DNA of 64,000 nt from JAEWSN01 sp942493335. Its GTDB lineage: Bacteria; Bacillota; Clostridia; DSM-8532. The stretch covers positions 806,001 through 870,000 of the forward strand of contig OW818693.1 in the NCBI GenBank assembly GCA_942493335.1, in the 5' to 3' direction. The notes under the pieces are model-generated. The model was not told where the DNA came from. It was given only the letters and a program-made list of their open reading frames with translations, and did not search any database. Positions 55,033 through 62,554 of the stretch are shown here, piece after piece (within the stretch, counting starts at the first letter, position 1; each line of letters begins with the position of its first letter). A program made the position numbers and the translations under genes.

Positions 55033-56483
55033 AAGTGCCTCCTCCTCATCCAGACAAACACGCCCAAGCCGATGATGATCAGCGGCAGGATGGCCGTGAG
55101 AGCCAGGAATACGATGAAGGTGCTCTGTTCGGTCATTTTCAGCAGCGGAACGGAATTGTCCTTGGCGGGGATGATGATTTCATCCGTTTTGTCCTGCATC
55201 CAGTTGATCATGGTCAGGATGTAGCGCTTTCCGTTGTCGGTTGTCTGGGCCATTCCATCGTTGGTGATGAACGAGGAATTGCCGATGACGATCACCTTGG
55301 ACACGATTGCGCCACCCTTGCTGGTGGTCGCGGCGCCCATGAGGAACGAGCCGGGGATGGCTTCCTTGTATCCGGAAGCAACGTCCATTCGGGCTGCCTG
55401 ATCGGAAGTCTGGAAAATCGGGAAGGACGTCAGCCATTCCTTTGAGTTGTTCGTGATTTCAACTGTCCGGCTGTCCGGCAGCAGCAGCATGACGGACTGG
55501 GAGTCCAGCTTCGTCGTGATTTCATTGGCCGCCACGCGCGGGATGACATAGTTCTGCTTGTCGATGTAGTTCTGTTGGCTGCCCTCCAGAACAAGATCGT
55601 TGTTGAGCTTGAGGTTGTAGTTCTCCAGCACGCTTGCGAGATTGGGCATCTCGGACGCACTGGGGTTGGCGCTTGCAAGCACGATCAGATCGCCACCCTT
55701 GGTCTTGAGCCAATCGTTCAGAAGGGCGGTTTCCGCGCCGAGCAGGTCCGTGGAGGGGTTGGCGATGACAAGTGCGGAGGCATCCGCCGGAACGGCTTCC
55801 GTCAGCGCGAGGCTCTTGACCTGATAGTTGTTGATGTCCAGCGTGCCTTTCAACGTGCTCAGATCGGAATCCGGAGACATTTCCCCGTGACCTGAGAGGA
55901 AATACACAACAGGTGTGACTTCGGAAGTGACACTCTGGATGGCGCCTGTGAAGGTCTGCTCGATGAGGAGACCATTGCTGTAGGTCTGCCCTGTCTGTTG
56001 ATCGTACTGGGTGTCCTGCAGCTCGCTGTTGTTGATCAGACGGACTTTCTTGCCGCACTTCACCACCATGTCGCCTTTGGCGATGCCGGTGATGCTGTCC
56101 GGATCCAGTTCACGCTTGACGAACTGCGGATCCTTGTCGAGATCCACAAAGCGAAGCTTCACCTTGCTGTTGCTCTTGAGCTCGTACTGCTTGAAAATCT
56201 CCTTGAGCATGCTGGAGGAGAAATCCTTTTCATCCAGCAGGACAATGAATTCAACGTCCTTCTTGAGATCCTTCAACACATTGGTGGTCTGTTCGCCGAC
56301 GGAGAACAGCTTGTTCGCCGTAATGTCCACGCGCAGCGCGGTACGGACGCGGTCAACGCCGAGAAGGGCGTTGAGGCCCACCAGCAGGGCCAATGCGATG
56401 ACGGTGACAATAAAGGCATAGGAACCGTACCGCATGGTACGGGCATTGAACATTCCCGGTTTGTTCTTGTTGTTTTTCATCAT
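55029..56483 (-). CDS. GldG-like ABC-associated membrane protein
   Basis: A 484-residue protein with an N-terminal membrane segment (about residues 16-40), a large outside domain including VVYFLSGHGEMSPDSDLSTLK near residue 180 (the GldG/ABC_transp_aux signature), and a C-terminal segment (about 455-480) followed by RRRHL. ATG at 56483 lies 2 nt after the permease stop. Its family couples to an ABC exporter; in gliding bacteria it serves motility, but no other gliding genes are seen here. Confidence 0.87.
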   Translation of the reverse strand: MMKNNKNKPGMFNARTMRYGSYAFIVTVIALALLVGLNALLGVDRVRTALRVDITANKLFSVGEQTTNVLKDLKKDVEFIVLLDEKDFSSSMLKEIFKQYELKSNSKVKLRFVDLDKDPQFVKRELDPDSITGIAKGDMVVKCGKKVRLINNSELQDTQYDQQTGQTYSNGLLIEQTFTGAIQSVTSEVTPVVYFLSGHGEMSPDSDLSTLKGTLDINNYQVKSLALTEAVPADASALVIANPSTDLLGAETALLNDWLKTKGGDLIVLASANPSASEMPNLASVLENYNLKLNNDLVLEGSQQNYIDKQNYVIPRVAANEITTKLDSQSVMLLLPDSRTVEITNNSKEWLTSFPIFQTSDQAARMDVASGYKEAIPGSFLMGAATTSKGGAIVSKVIVIGNSSFITNDGMAQTTDNGKRYILTMINWMQDKTDEIIIPAKDNSVPLLKMTEQSTFIVFLALTAILPLIIIGLGVFVWMRRRHL

Positions 56484-56485
56484 TC

Positions 56486-57190
56486 TCACCCCTGACTCCA
56501 GCGTTTGCGTTCCAGGATGCGGACCGTAAAGTATCCGAATGCGACCACGAAGCTCAGCATGAAGATGATCGACGTGAAGTCGAACAGTCCCTGGCTGAAT
56601 TCCTGGTAGCGCTGATTGAGCGACAACCATGTGAGGATCTTGCCGATGATGCCGCCGGTCAGGGTGGCGAGGTAGTCGATGAACATCAGGAAGAACATCA
56701 TCACGAAGCCGATGACGGCCGAGACGATCTGGTTCTCCGTGAGGGCTGAGGCAAACACGCACATGGCGACGCAAACGGCGCCGTAGAAGAGGAATCCGAC
56801 ATAGGAGCTGAGGATGGTCAATCCTTCGGGTTTGCCGAAGATGAAGAGGACAAGCGGATACACGAGGGTGATGGCTGTCAGGACGAGAAACACGCCGTAG
56901 ACAGCGAGAATCTTGCCCGCCACGATGGAGATCAGGCTGTTCGGACTCGTCAGCAGCAGCACTTCAGTGCCCTGCTTCTTGTCTTCTGTGAACGCGCGCA
57001 TGCACAGGATGGGCAGGATGAAGATGAGCAGGGTGTTCATGCTGGCGAAGCCGTTCGAGAAATCGGCCTGTCCGCCCTTGACAGTACCCATGAAGAGGAT
57101 GGACATGATAAAGGTGAACAGCCCGATCAGCACATAGGCGATGGGCGAGTTGAAATAGGAGCGGAAATCGCGCTTCATGATGGCAAACAT
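56486..57190 (-). CDS. ABC-2 type permease, GldF-like
   Basis: A 234-residue membrane protein with six hydrophobic segments. The N-terminal MFAIMKRDFRSYFNSPIAYVLIGLF and RAFTEDKKQGTEVLLLTSP near residue 65 match GldF-like permeases. ATG at 57190 starts 2 nt after the ATPase stop. It should form the membrane pore of the ABC system with the ATPase downstream in coordinate order and GldG partner. Confidence 0.88.
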   Translation of the reverse strand: MFAIMKRDFRSYFNSPIAYVLIGLFTFIMSILFMGTVKGGQADFSNGFASMNTLLIFILPILCMRAFTEDKKQGTEVLLLTSPNSLISIVAGKILAVYGVFLVLTAITLVYPLVLFIFGKPEGLTILSSYVGFLFYGAVCVAMCVFASALTENQIVSAVIGFVMMFFLMFIDYLATLTGGIIGKILTWLSLNQRYQEFSQGLFDFTSIIFMLSFVVAFGYFTVRILERKRWSQG

Positions 57191-57192
57191 GC

Positions 57193-58140
57193 TCAGTCCT
57201 CCTTCTGTTCCGTTGTCGTGAGCTGCAGGAAGATGTCCTCGAGCGAGAGGCTCAGGGACTTCAGTTCGAGGATCGCGAAGCCGTGCTCGGCCAGCTTGTT
57301 GAACAGCGGCTTGCGCACATCGATTTCCTTGTCCGCCTCGACGATGTAACTGTATTCATCCTTGTTCGAACCGCCCTGCGTCTCCAGATACTTGATGCCG
57401 TAGACTTCCTGGATGGCATCCCGTACGCGGGCTTCGGGACCGGCGATGGTGATGGTGAAACGGGAGAAGTCGGAGAGTTTTTTGGAAAGGTTCTCCGGCG
57501 TATCGATGGCCGCGATCTTTCCCTTGTTGATGATGACGACGCGATCACAGACCGCGCTGACTTCCGGAAGGATATGCGAGGAAAGGATGATGGTGTGATC
57601 CTTGCCAAGTGCCTTGATGAGCTTGCGGATCTCAATGATCTGCTTCGGGTCGAGGCCGACGGTGGGTTCGTCGAGAACCAGCACGTCCGGGGTTCCGACC
57701 AGCGCCTGGGCCAGGCCGACACGCTGCTTGTAGCCTTTGGAAAGATTTTTGATGAGCCGGTGGCTGACATGTGTGATCTTCACGAGCTCCATGATGTCCG
57801 TTTTCTGGTTCTTCCAGTCCTTCTTGGGGACGGATTTCAGATCGGCACAAAAATCAAGGTACTCCTTCACAGTCATGTCCATGTAGAGCGGGGGCTGTTC
57901 GGGCAGGTAACCGATGCGCTTCTTGACTTCCTCCGGCTTCTCCAGCACATCGAAACCGTCAACCTTGACCGTACCGGATGTGGATGAGATGAAACCGGTC
58001 AGGATGTTCATGGTGGTGGATTTTCCCGCTCCGTTCGGTCCGAGGAATCCAAGGATTTCCCCTTTGTTGACCGTGAAGCTGACATCGTCGACCGCTTTGT
58101 TTTTCCCGTACGATTTTGTCAGATTGGTGATCTCTATCAT
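57193..58140 (-). CDS. ABC transporter ATP-binding protein, GldA-like
   Basis: A 315-residue ATPase. Walker A GPNGAGKST (residues 34-42), a Q-loop region EQPPLYMD near 80, the signature LSKGYKQRVGLAQAL near 133 (LSKGY in place of LSGGQ), Walker B LVLDEPTVGLDP near 153 and the H-loop SSHILPE near 190 are present. A C-terminal GldA-type regulatory domain follows. ATG at 58140 starts the operon. It should energise the ABC-2 permease. Confidence 0.92.
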   Translation of the reverse strand: MIEITNLTKSYGKNKAVDDVSFTVNKGEILGFLGPNGAGKSTTMNILTGFISSTSGTVKVDGFDVLEKPEEVKKRIGYLPEQPPLYMDMTVKEYLDFCADLKSVPKKDWKNQKTDIMELVKITHVSHRLIKNLSKGYKQRVGLAQALVGTPDVLVLDEPTVGLDPKQIIEIRKLIKALGKDHTIILSSHILPEVSAVCDRVVIINKGKIAAIDTPENLSKKLSDFSRFTITIAGPEARVRDAIQEVYGIKYLETQGGSNKDEYSYIVEADKEIDVRKPLFNKLAEHGFAILELKSLSLSLEDIFLQLTTTEQKED

Positions 58141-58377
58141 GTTCTTCCTCCTACGATTGACAGGCCGACAATCGCCTTTTCGAGCTTTCCCGGGCGTTTC
58201 GTCCGCACCCCCTCACACGCCGTACGAAAGTGCGAACCGCGAAGAGTGGCGTCAGTTACGCCTTTCCATGCCCTTTTCCCATTATGGGGGATGAATTTGA
58301 AGAAAGTGTGAACAATTTGTAACAATTGAACAGACACATCCGGTCGAAACCGCATGCGATCTGTGATTCTGTTGCAG

Positions 58378-58401
58378 AAAGACCCGCTTTCGCGAGTCTT
58401 T
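58378..58401 (-). terminator. Probable terminator after fabI
   Basis: On the minus strand AAAGACTCGC pairs with GCGGGTCTTT around a GAAA loop, 38 nt past the fabI stop. The following sequence is only weakly T-rich, so efficiency may be modest. Confidence 0.6.
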
Positions 58402-58438
58402 CCGATGTTGCTGCTTCTGTTTGCCAAGTGGCGGAGGG

Positions 58439-59209
58439 TCAGATCCCCATCAGGTTGAACCCGCCATCCACATACAGGATTTCCCCCGTTGTTCCGGACG
58501 AAAGGTCGCTCAGCAGATAGACGGCGCTTTTCCCCAAATCGGAAAGTGTGACATTCCGGCGCAGCGGCGCTTTCTGCGGAACCACTCCGAGGATGTCACC
58601 GAAGCTTTTCACCCCCTTGGCGGACATGGTCTTCACCGGACCCGCGGAAATGGCGTTCACGCGGATGCCCTTCTCCCCCAGATCGTTGGCCAGATACCGG
58701 GTGGATGCCTCCAGGGCCGCCTTGGCCACGCCCATGACGTTGTATCCCGGCAGGACACGGTCCGCGCCGAGATAGGTCAGCGTGAGCATGGATCCGCCCT
58801 GTGTCATGAGTGGCGCCGCGGCTCGGGCGAGTGCCACATAGGAAAATGCGGAGATGTTCATGGCCAGCAGGAAACCGTCGCGGGAGGTTTCCACAAAGGG
58901 GGCTGCCAGGTCCTCGGACTTCGCGTAGGCGATGGCATGCACGAGTCCGTGCAGGGTTCCGTATTCCCTCGCGATCGTCGAAAAAAGTTCCGCAATGGCT
59001 TCGTCGGAGGTCACATCGCAAGGCAGCAGCCGGATGTCCCCGATCCCTTCCGTCAGTTTCTCAAGCGCTTCCCTCTCCCGGTCTCCCTGATAAGAGAGAA
59101 TCAGACGCGCGCCCGCTTCCCTGGCCTGTTCGGCAATTCCCCAGGCAATGCTCCATTTGTTCCGGACCCCTGTGACGAGGATGGTTTGTCCCTGCAGCAG
59201 ATTGTTCAT
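58439..59209 (-). CDS. fabI: Enoyl-[acyl-carrier-protein] reductase [NADH], FabI
   Basis: FabI reduces trans-2-enoyl-ACP with NADH in the last step of each fatty acid elongation cycle. The 256-residue short-chain dehydrogenase-type enzyme has VTGVRNKWSIAWGIA in the NAD-binding region and the active-site Y156 and K163 in PGYNVMGVAKAAL, at the same numbering as E. coli FabI. ATG at 59209 follows GAGGGAGG. A good promoter lies upstream. Monocistronic here. Confidence 0.94.
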   Translation of the reverse strand: MNNLLQGQTILVTGVRNKWSIAWGIAEQAREAGARLILSYQGDREREALEKLTEGIGDIRLLPCDVTSDEAIAELFSTIAREYGTLHGLVHAIAYAKSEDLAAPFVETSRDGFLLAMNISAFSYVALARAAAPLMTQGGSMLTLTYLGADRVLPGYNVMGVAKAALEASTRYLANDLGEKGIRVNAISAGPVKTMSAKGVKSFGDILGVVPQKAPLRRNVTLSDLGKSAVYLLSDLSSGTTGEILYVDGGFNLMGI

Positions 59210-59319
59210 GGTGCCTCCCTCTTGTCGGGCTGTGTACGTCTGTGTTCCACCCTGTGTTCCCTGTTTTCGGATGGTTTCGTAACATCTTGTATTAGGAGCT
59301 GAAGATAAGTTCTGATTCC

Positions 59320-59348
59320 AATATACACGATTCGACAAAACGTTTCAA
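59320..59348 (-). promoter_or_regulatory. Promoter of fabI
   Basis: On the minus strand TTGAAA (59348-59343) and TATATT (59325-59320) are separated by 17 nt, about 110 nt upstream of the start codon. No FapR-type site was recognised. Confidence 0.75.
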
Positions 59349-59452
59349 CTTTCCGTCCGTATTGTCCGGAGATGCACGCCTTCGCACACGGACTCCGCCG
59401 GCGGAATTCGTCCGTCTCGTCAGGCAACACAGTATGTAGCGGAAATTCATAG

Positions 59453-59481
59453 TTGACATCCCACATGTTGGGACGTACAAT
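59453..59481 (+). promoter_or_regulatory. Promoter with inner operator-like dyad before the Spo0E-like gene
   Basis: TTGACA (59453-59458) and TACAAT (59476-59481) are 17 nt apart. The spacer holds TCCCA-CATGT-TGGGA (59459-59473), an inverted repeat that would place a repressor between the two boxes. The start codon is 100 nt downstream. Confidence 0.7.
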
Positions 59482-59580
59482 TTGCTCGAATCTGCATCAT
59501 GGCAAAGAAGGGTTCCGTACCGGCGGGCGTGTCAAGGCCCGATGGACCGGAACCAGAGACAAATCTCGGGGGGGATTGTT

Positions 59581-59748
59581 TTGAGTGAGTTGGAGCGGAT
59601 TCGAATGCACCTGCACACCGCCATGTCGGTCGGTATGCCGCGAGAGGAAATCCTCGAGGTAAGCAGGCGTTTGGATGAACTGATCCTCAACAGCATGAAG
59701 GCGAATCAGGAAGACAAGAAGCTTTCCCTTCGCCGCAATCCGGCATGA
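59581..59748 (+). CDS. Spo0E-like aspartyl-phosphate phosphatase
   Basis: A 55-residue peptide of the Spo0E family, which dephosphorylates Spo0A in sporulating Bacillota. It has a helical pair with the family's S-x-x-LD-x-LI core seen as VSRRLDELIL near residue 25-34. TTG at 59581 is the start: GGGGGG lies 6 nt upstream, while longer frames have no family match. It is under its own near-consensus promoter and ends at a strong terminator. It suggests a sporulating lineage or a relic of one. Confidence 0.75.
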   Translation: MSELERIRMHLHTAMSVGMPREEILEVSRRLDELILNSMKANQEDKKLSLRRNPA

Positions 59749-59750
59749 AG

Positions 59751-59798
59751 AAAAGGGCGTCCCACTTGCCAAACGGCACGGGAGACGCCCTTTTCCAT
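59751..59798. terminator. Terminator between the Spo0E-like gene and aminotransferase gene
   Basis: AAAAGGGCGTC pairs with GACGCCCTTTT around a 20-nt loop, with T-rich end on the plus strand. It may also serve the convergent aminotransferase gene. Confidence 0.85.
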
Positions 59799-59860
59799 TC
59801 CGGTTTTTTCATCTGCCGGCCAATTTCAGCTGCCAGCCTCGGCACAATGAAAGCGGCCGT

Positions 59861-61030
59861 TCAAGCCTGGCATTTGTCCATGAATCTTCCGATGCGCTCG
59901 AGTGCCTCCCGGATTTTTTCCATCGAGGTGGCATAGGTGGCACGGGCAAAACCCTCTCCACAATCGCCGAATGCCGTGCCGGGAACCATGAGGACCTTCT
60001 CCTCCATCAGAAGCCTTTCGCAGAACTGGTCGGATGTCAGGCCGGATTTCCGGATGTCGGGAAACACGTAGAACGCACCCAGCGGCTCGAAACAGTCTAG
60101 CCCGACCTTTCGGAACCCACTCACCATCAGCCGTCTGCGGTGATTGTACTCCTCCACCATCTTCTCGACTTCCGGCATGCCGTTCCGCAGTGCCTCCACC
60201 GCAGCAAACTGGGCGGTCGTGGGACTGCACATGATCGCAAACTGATGGATTTTCTTCATCTGCTCCATCAGGATGGGATGGCAGCAAACATATCCGATAC
60301 GCCAGCCGGTCATGGCGTAGGTCTTGGAAAAGCCATTGACGATGACGGTCCGATCCTTCATCCCCGGGAACTGCGCTATGCTGACATGCCGGCCCTGGTA
60401 CAGCAGTTCGGCGTAAATCTCGTCGGAAATGACGATGATGTCGCGATCGCGCAGCACTTCGACCAGCTTTGCGTAATCCTCCCACTCCATGGTCGCACCG
60501 GTGGGATTGTTGGGATACCCGTAAAGGAGCACCTTGGTCCGCGGTGTGATGGCTGCGAGCAGCTCTTCCGGCTGAAGACGGAACCGATTCTCCGCCTTCA
60601 GCGGGATCGGAACGGCCGTTGCTCCCGTAAACAGCGTGCAGCCCTTGTAGGCCACATAACAGGGCTCCGGAATCATCACCTCGTCGCCGGGCCCCACCAG
60701 CGTGCGGAGTGCCAGATCGATGGCTTCACTGCCACCCACCGTGACAAGCACTTCATCCGCAGGATTGTACTGGAGGGAGAAGCGGTTGTTCATGTAACTG
60801 CAGATTTCATTCCGCAGTTCGATGGAACCTGCGTTTGAGGAATAATGCGTTTTTCCCTTCTCCAGCGACCAGATGCCTTCCTCCCGGATGCCCCAGGGCG
60901 TTTCGAAATCCGGTTCGCCGATGCCGAGGGAAATGGCATCCTTCATTTCGTTGATGAGGTCGAAATATTTCCGGATGCCGGAAGGCGGCGTATCCACCAC
61001 ATTCCGGCGCAGCATGTCCTTCAGGTTCAT
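59861..61030 (-). CDS. PLP-dependent aminotransferase (class I/II)
   Basis: A 389-residue fold type I aminotransferase, PatA/aspartate-aminotransferase-like. The PLP lysine is Lys236 in SKTYAMTGWR; the PNNPTGA region near residue 173 and DEIYAELLY near 203 line the cofactor, and an ending FARATYATSMEKI contains the substrate Arg. ATG at 61030 overlaps the upstream Lrp-type gene's stop as ATGA, so the two form an operon. The amino acid substrate is unknown; the paired regulator may sense it. Confidence 0.9.
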   Translation of the reverse strand: MNLKDMLRRNVVDTPPSGIRKYFDLINEMKDAISLGIGEPDFETPWGIREEGIWSLEKGKTHYSSNAGSIELRNEICSYMNNRFSLQYNPADEVLVTVGGSEAIDLALRTLVGPGDEVMIPEPCYVAYKGCTLFTGATAVPIPLKAENRFRLQPEELLAAITPRTKVLLYGYPNNPTGATMEWEDYAKLVEVLRDRDIIVISDEIYAELLYQGRHVSIAQFPGMKDRTVIVNGFSKTYAMTGWRIGYVCCHPILMEQMKKIHQFAIMCSPTTAQFAAVEALRNGMPEVEKMVEEYNHRRRLMVSGFRKVGLDCFEPLGAFYVFPDIRKSGLTSDQFCERLLMEEKVLMVPGTAFGDCGEGFARATYATSMEKIREALERIGRFMDKCQA

Positions 61031-61509
61031 AACACCACAGCCTCCCGTTCATCCTTGCTCTGCTGTCCGAACAGCACGCCCTTGTCCTTGTACTTGCGGA
61101 GCACGAAATGGGTCGCGGTGCTGAGGACGGATTCGATGGGGGCGAGCTTCTCCGCCACAAACAAGGCGACTTCCTTCATGGTGCGGCCCTCGACGACGAC
61201 AAACAGGTCGAATCCGCCGGACATGAGGCTGCATGCCTGGACCTGCGGGAACTGGTAGATGCGTTCCGCCACCTTGTCGAAGCCTTGTCCGCGCTGGGGC
61301 GTCACACGGACCTCGATGTAGGCGTTCACGATCTCCTGGCCGAACTTCTCCCAGTCGATGAGCGCATTGTATCCGCGGATGATGCCGTCGGACTCCAGTT
61401 CACGCACCGCAGCAGTCACCGCATCGGATTCCGCCGCCAGGACCGTTGCCATCTCCGCATCTGTCATCCGGGCGTTTTTTTCAAGCAGGTGGAGAATTTC
61501 GAGTTTCAT
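61027..61509 (-). CDS. Lrp/AsnC family regulator
   Basis: A 160-residue regulator. The N-terminal winged helix (MTDAEMATVLAAESDAVTAAVRELESDGIIRGY, about residues 15-47) and the C-terminal RAM amino-acid-binding domain (VQACSLMSGGFDLFVVVEGR near 93-112) are typical. ATG at 61509 follows GGAAGGA. It overlaps the aminotransferase gene by ATGA. It probably controls its own operon with an amino acid as effector. Confidence 0.92.
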   Translation of the reverse strand: MKLEILHLLEKNARMTDAEMATVLAAESDAVTAAVRELESDGIIRGYNALIDWEKFGQEIVNAYIEVRVTPQRGQGFDKVAERIYQFPQVQACSLMSGGFDLFVVVEGRTMKEVALFVAEKLAPIESVLSTATHFVLRKYKDKGVLFGQQSKDEREAVVL

Positions 61510-61582
61510 GTGTTCTTCCTTCCTTTCCTGGTCCCTTTCGGGCTGTCGCGGTGGTGGATCCCATGTCGATTTCACCCTGAAG

Positions 61583-61611
61583 AAAAAACCCTGCCGATGG
61601 CAGGGTTTTTC
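61583..61611. terminator. Terminator between divIVA and the Lrp gene
   Basis: AAAAACCCTGCC pairs perfectly with GGCAGGGTTTTT around a 3-nt loop. The minus-strand side lies 35-65 nt past divIVA. It is symmetrical and so acts in both directions. Confidence 0.88.
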
Positions 61612-61645
61612 GTGTTTGCATCCTATTGCCCCGCCATCGCGGGTA

Positions 61646-62137
61646 TCAGGCAAGCATGTAGCGATCGCCTTCGCCCGTCCCGTTATTCGATTGCTCACGC
61701 GCCTCGACAAGACCTTCCGCCTCGTCGAGGTTGGTCGCGTACTTTGCAAGCAAATCGGTGACATGGGCTTTCATGTCCCGGATATCCCGCTTGATGTCTA
61801 TCAGACTTTCACGGTGTGTCTCAAGAAGTTTTTCAAGCCGAACCTGCTCCGCTTCGGCTTCGACGCGGGCGGTTTCCAGCATGCTGTCAGCTTTCTGCTG
61901 GGCCTGGATGAGGACTGCCGATATCTTTTCACGATCCCTGGCTGCGGCTGTGACATCCGTTCCAGCCTGATCCAGCTTGCCGCGAAGATCCCGGAGCTGG
62001 ATTTTGAGGTTGGCGATTTCATCGTCCTTTTCCTTCAGCCGGCTGTCGAACTCGCTGAGGATCCGCTCGATGTATTCATTTACATCTTCCTTGTTGTAGC
62101 CGGACATGCCGGTTCTGAATTTTTTCTCTCCGGACAC
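61646..62137 (-). CDS. DivIVA-like cell division or growth protein
   Basis: A 163-residue protein. The N-terminal segment FRTGMSGYNKEDVNEYIERI resembles the membrane-curvature-binding DivIVA start, and the rest (about residues 22-140) is a coiled coil of charged heptads. DivIVA marks poles and septa in Gram-positive cells. GTG at 62137 follows GGAGGG by 6 nt. It is monocistronic by context. Confidence 0.88.
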   Translation of the reverse strand: MSGEKKFRTGMSGYNKEDVNEYIERILSEFDSRLKEKDDEIANLKIQLRDLRGKLDQAGTDVTAAARDREKISAVLIQAQQKADSMLETARVEAEAEQVRLEKLLETHRESLIDIKRDIRDMKAHVTDLLAKYATNLDEAEGLVEAREQSNNGTGEGDRYMLA

Positions 62138-62554
62138 GGTTCACCCTCCTCACGATGGAAAGATGCGATGGCGTGCAGACTTGATTTGCACCATCTTATC
62201 GCACTTGCAGTGAAAAAACAACGTACACGTGCCGGAAAATCATGGGGGAAAGCGGAAACTTGAATCTTTCTGTAGCGGATACATTTCCGGCAAGAGGAAG
62301 GAAAAGGCGAAAATCCGGGGGGAAACCACGGAAACCTGCTCCAGCGGCATATTGGTCACTGAACAGATGGTGACAAATCCGCAGGACCGATCCAATGCTT
62401 TTACACCGGAATGGTTTGAAATGCGTGCCCGATGGGATAGAATAAGACGCAGAAACATGTAGGGTCGAAAACGCCCGTCAGCAGCCGCTGTCACGTTCCC
62501 GTACATCAAGGCGGGAACATGCGGTTGGGACGGTACAGCATGGAGGGATCATCG
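62138..62554. other. Gene-free stretch before the glucan phosphorylase gene
   Basis: About 415 bases. It holds the phosphorylase promoter and no clear gene; a 77-codon frame (62229-62462) has no proper ribosome binding site and overlaps the promoter. Confidence 0.5.
62418..62445 (+). promoter_or_regulatory. Promoter of the glucan phosphorylase gene
   Basis: TTGAAA (62418-62423) and TAGAAT (62440-62445) are separated by 16 nt, 110 nt upstream of the start codon. Confidence 0.68.

Noticed and set aside
62229..62462. 77-codon frame ahead of the phosphorylase gene
   Set aside because: It lacks a ribosome binding site and overlaps a good promoter at 62418-62445.
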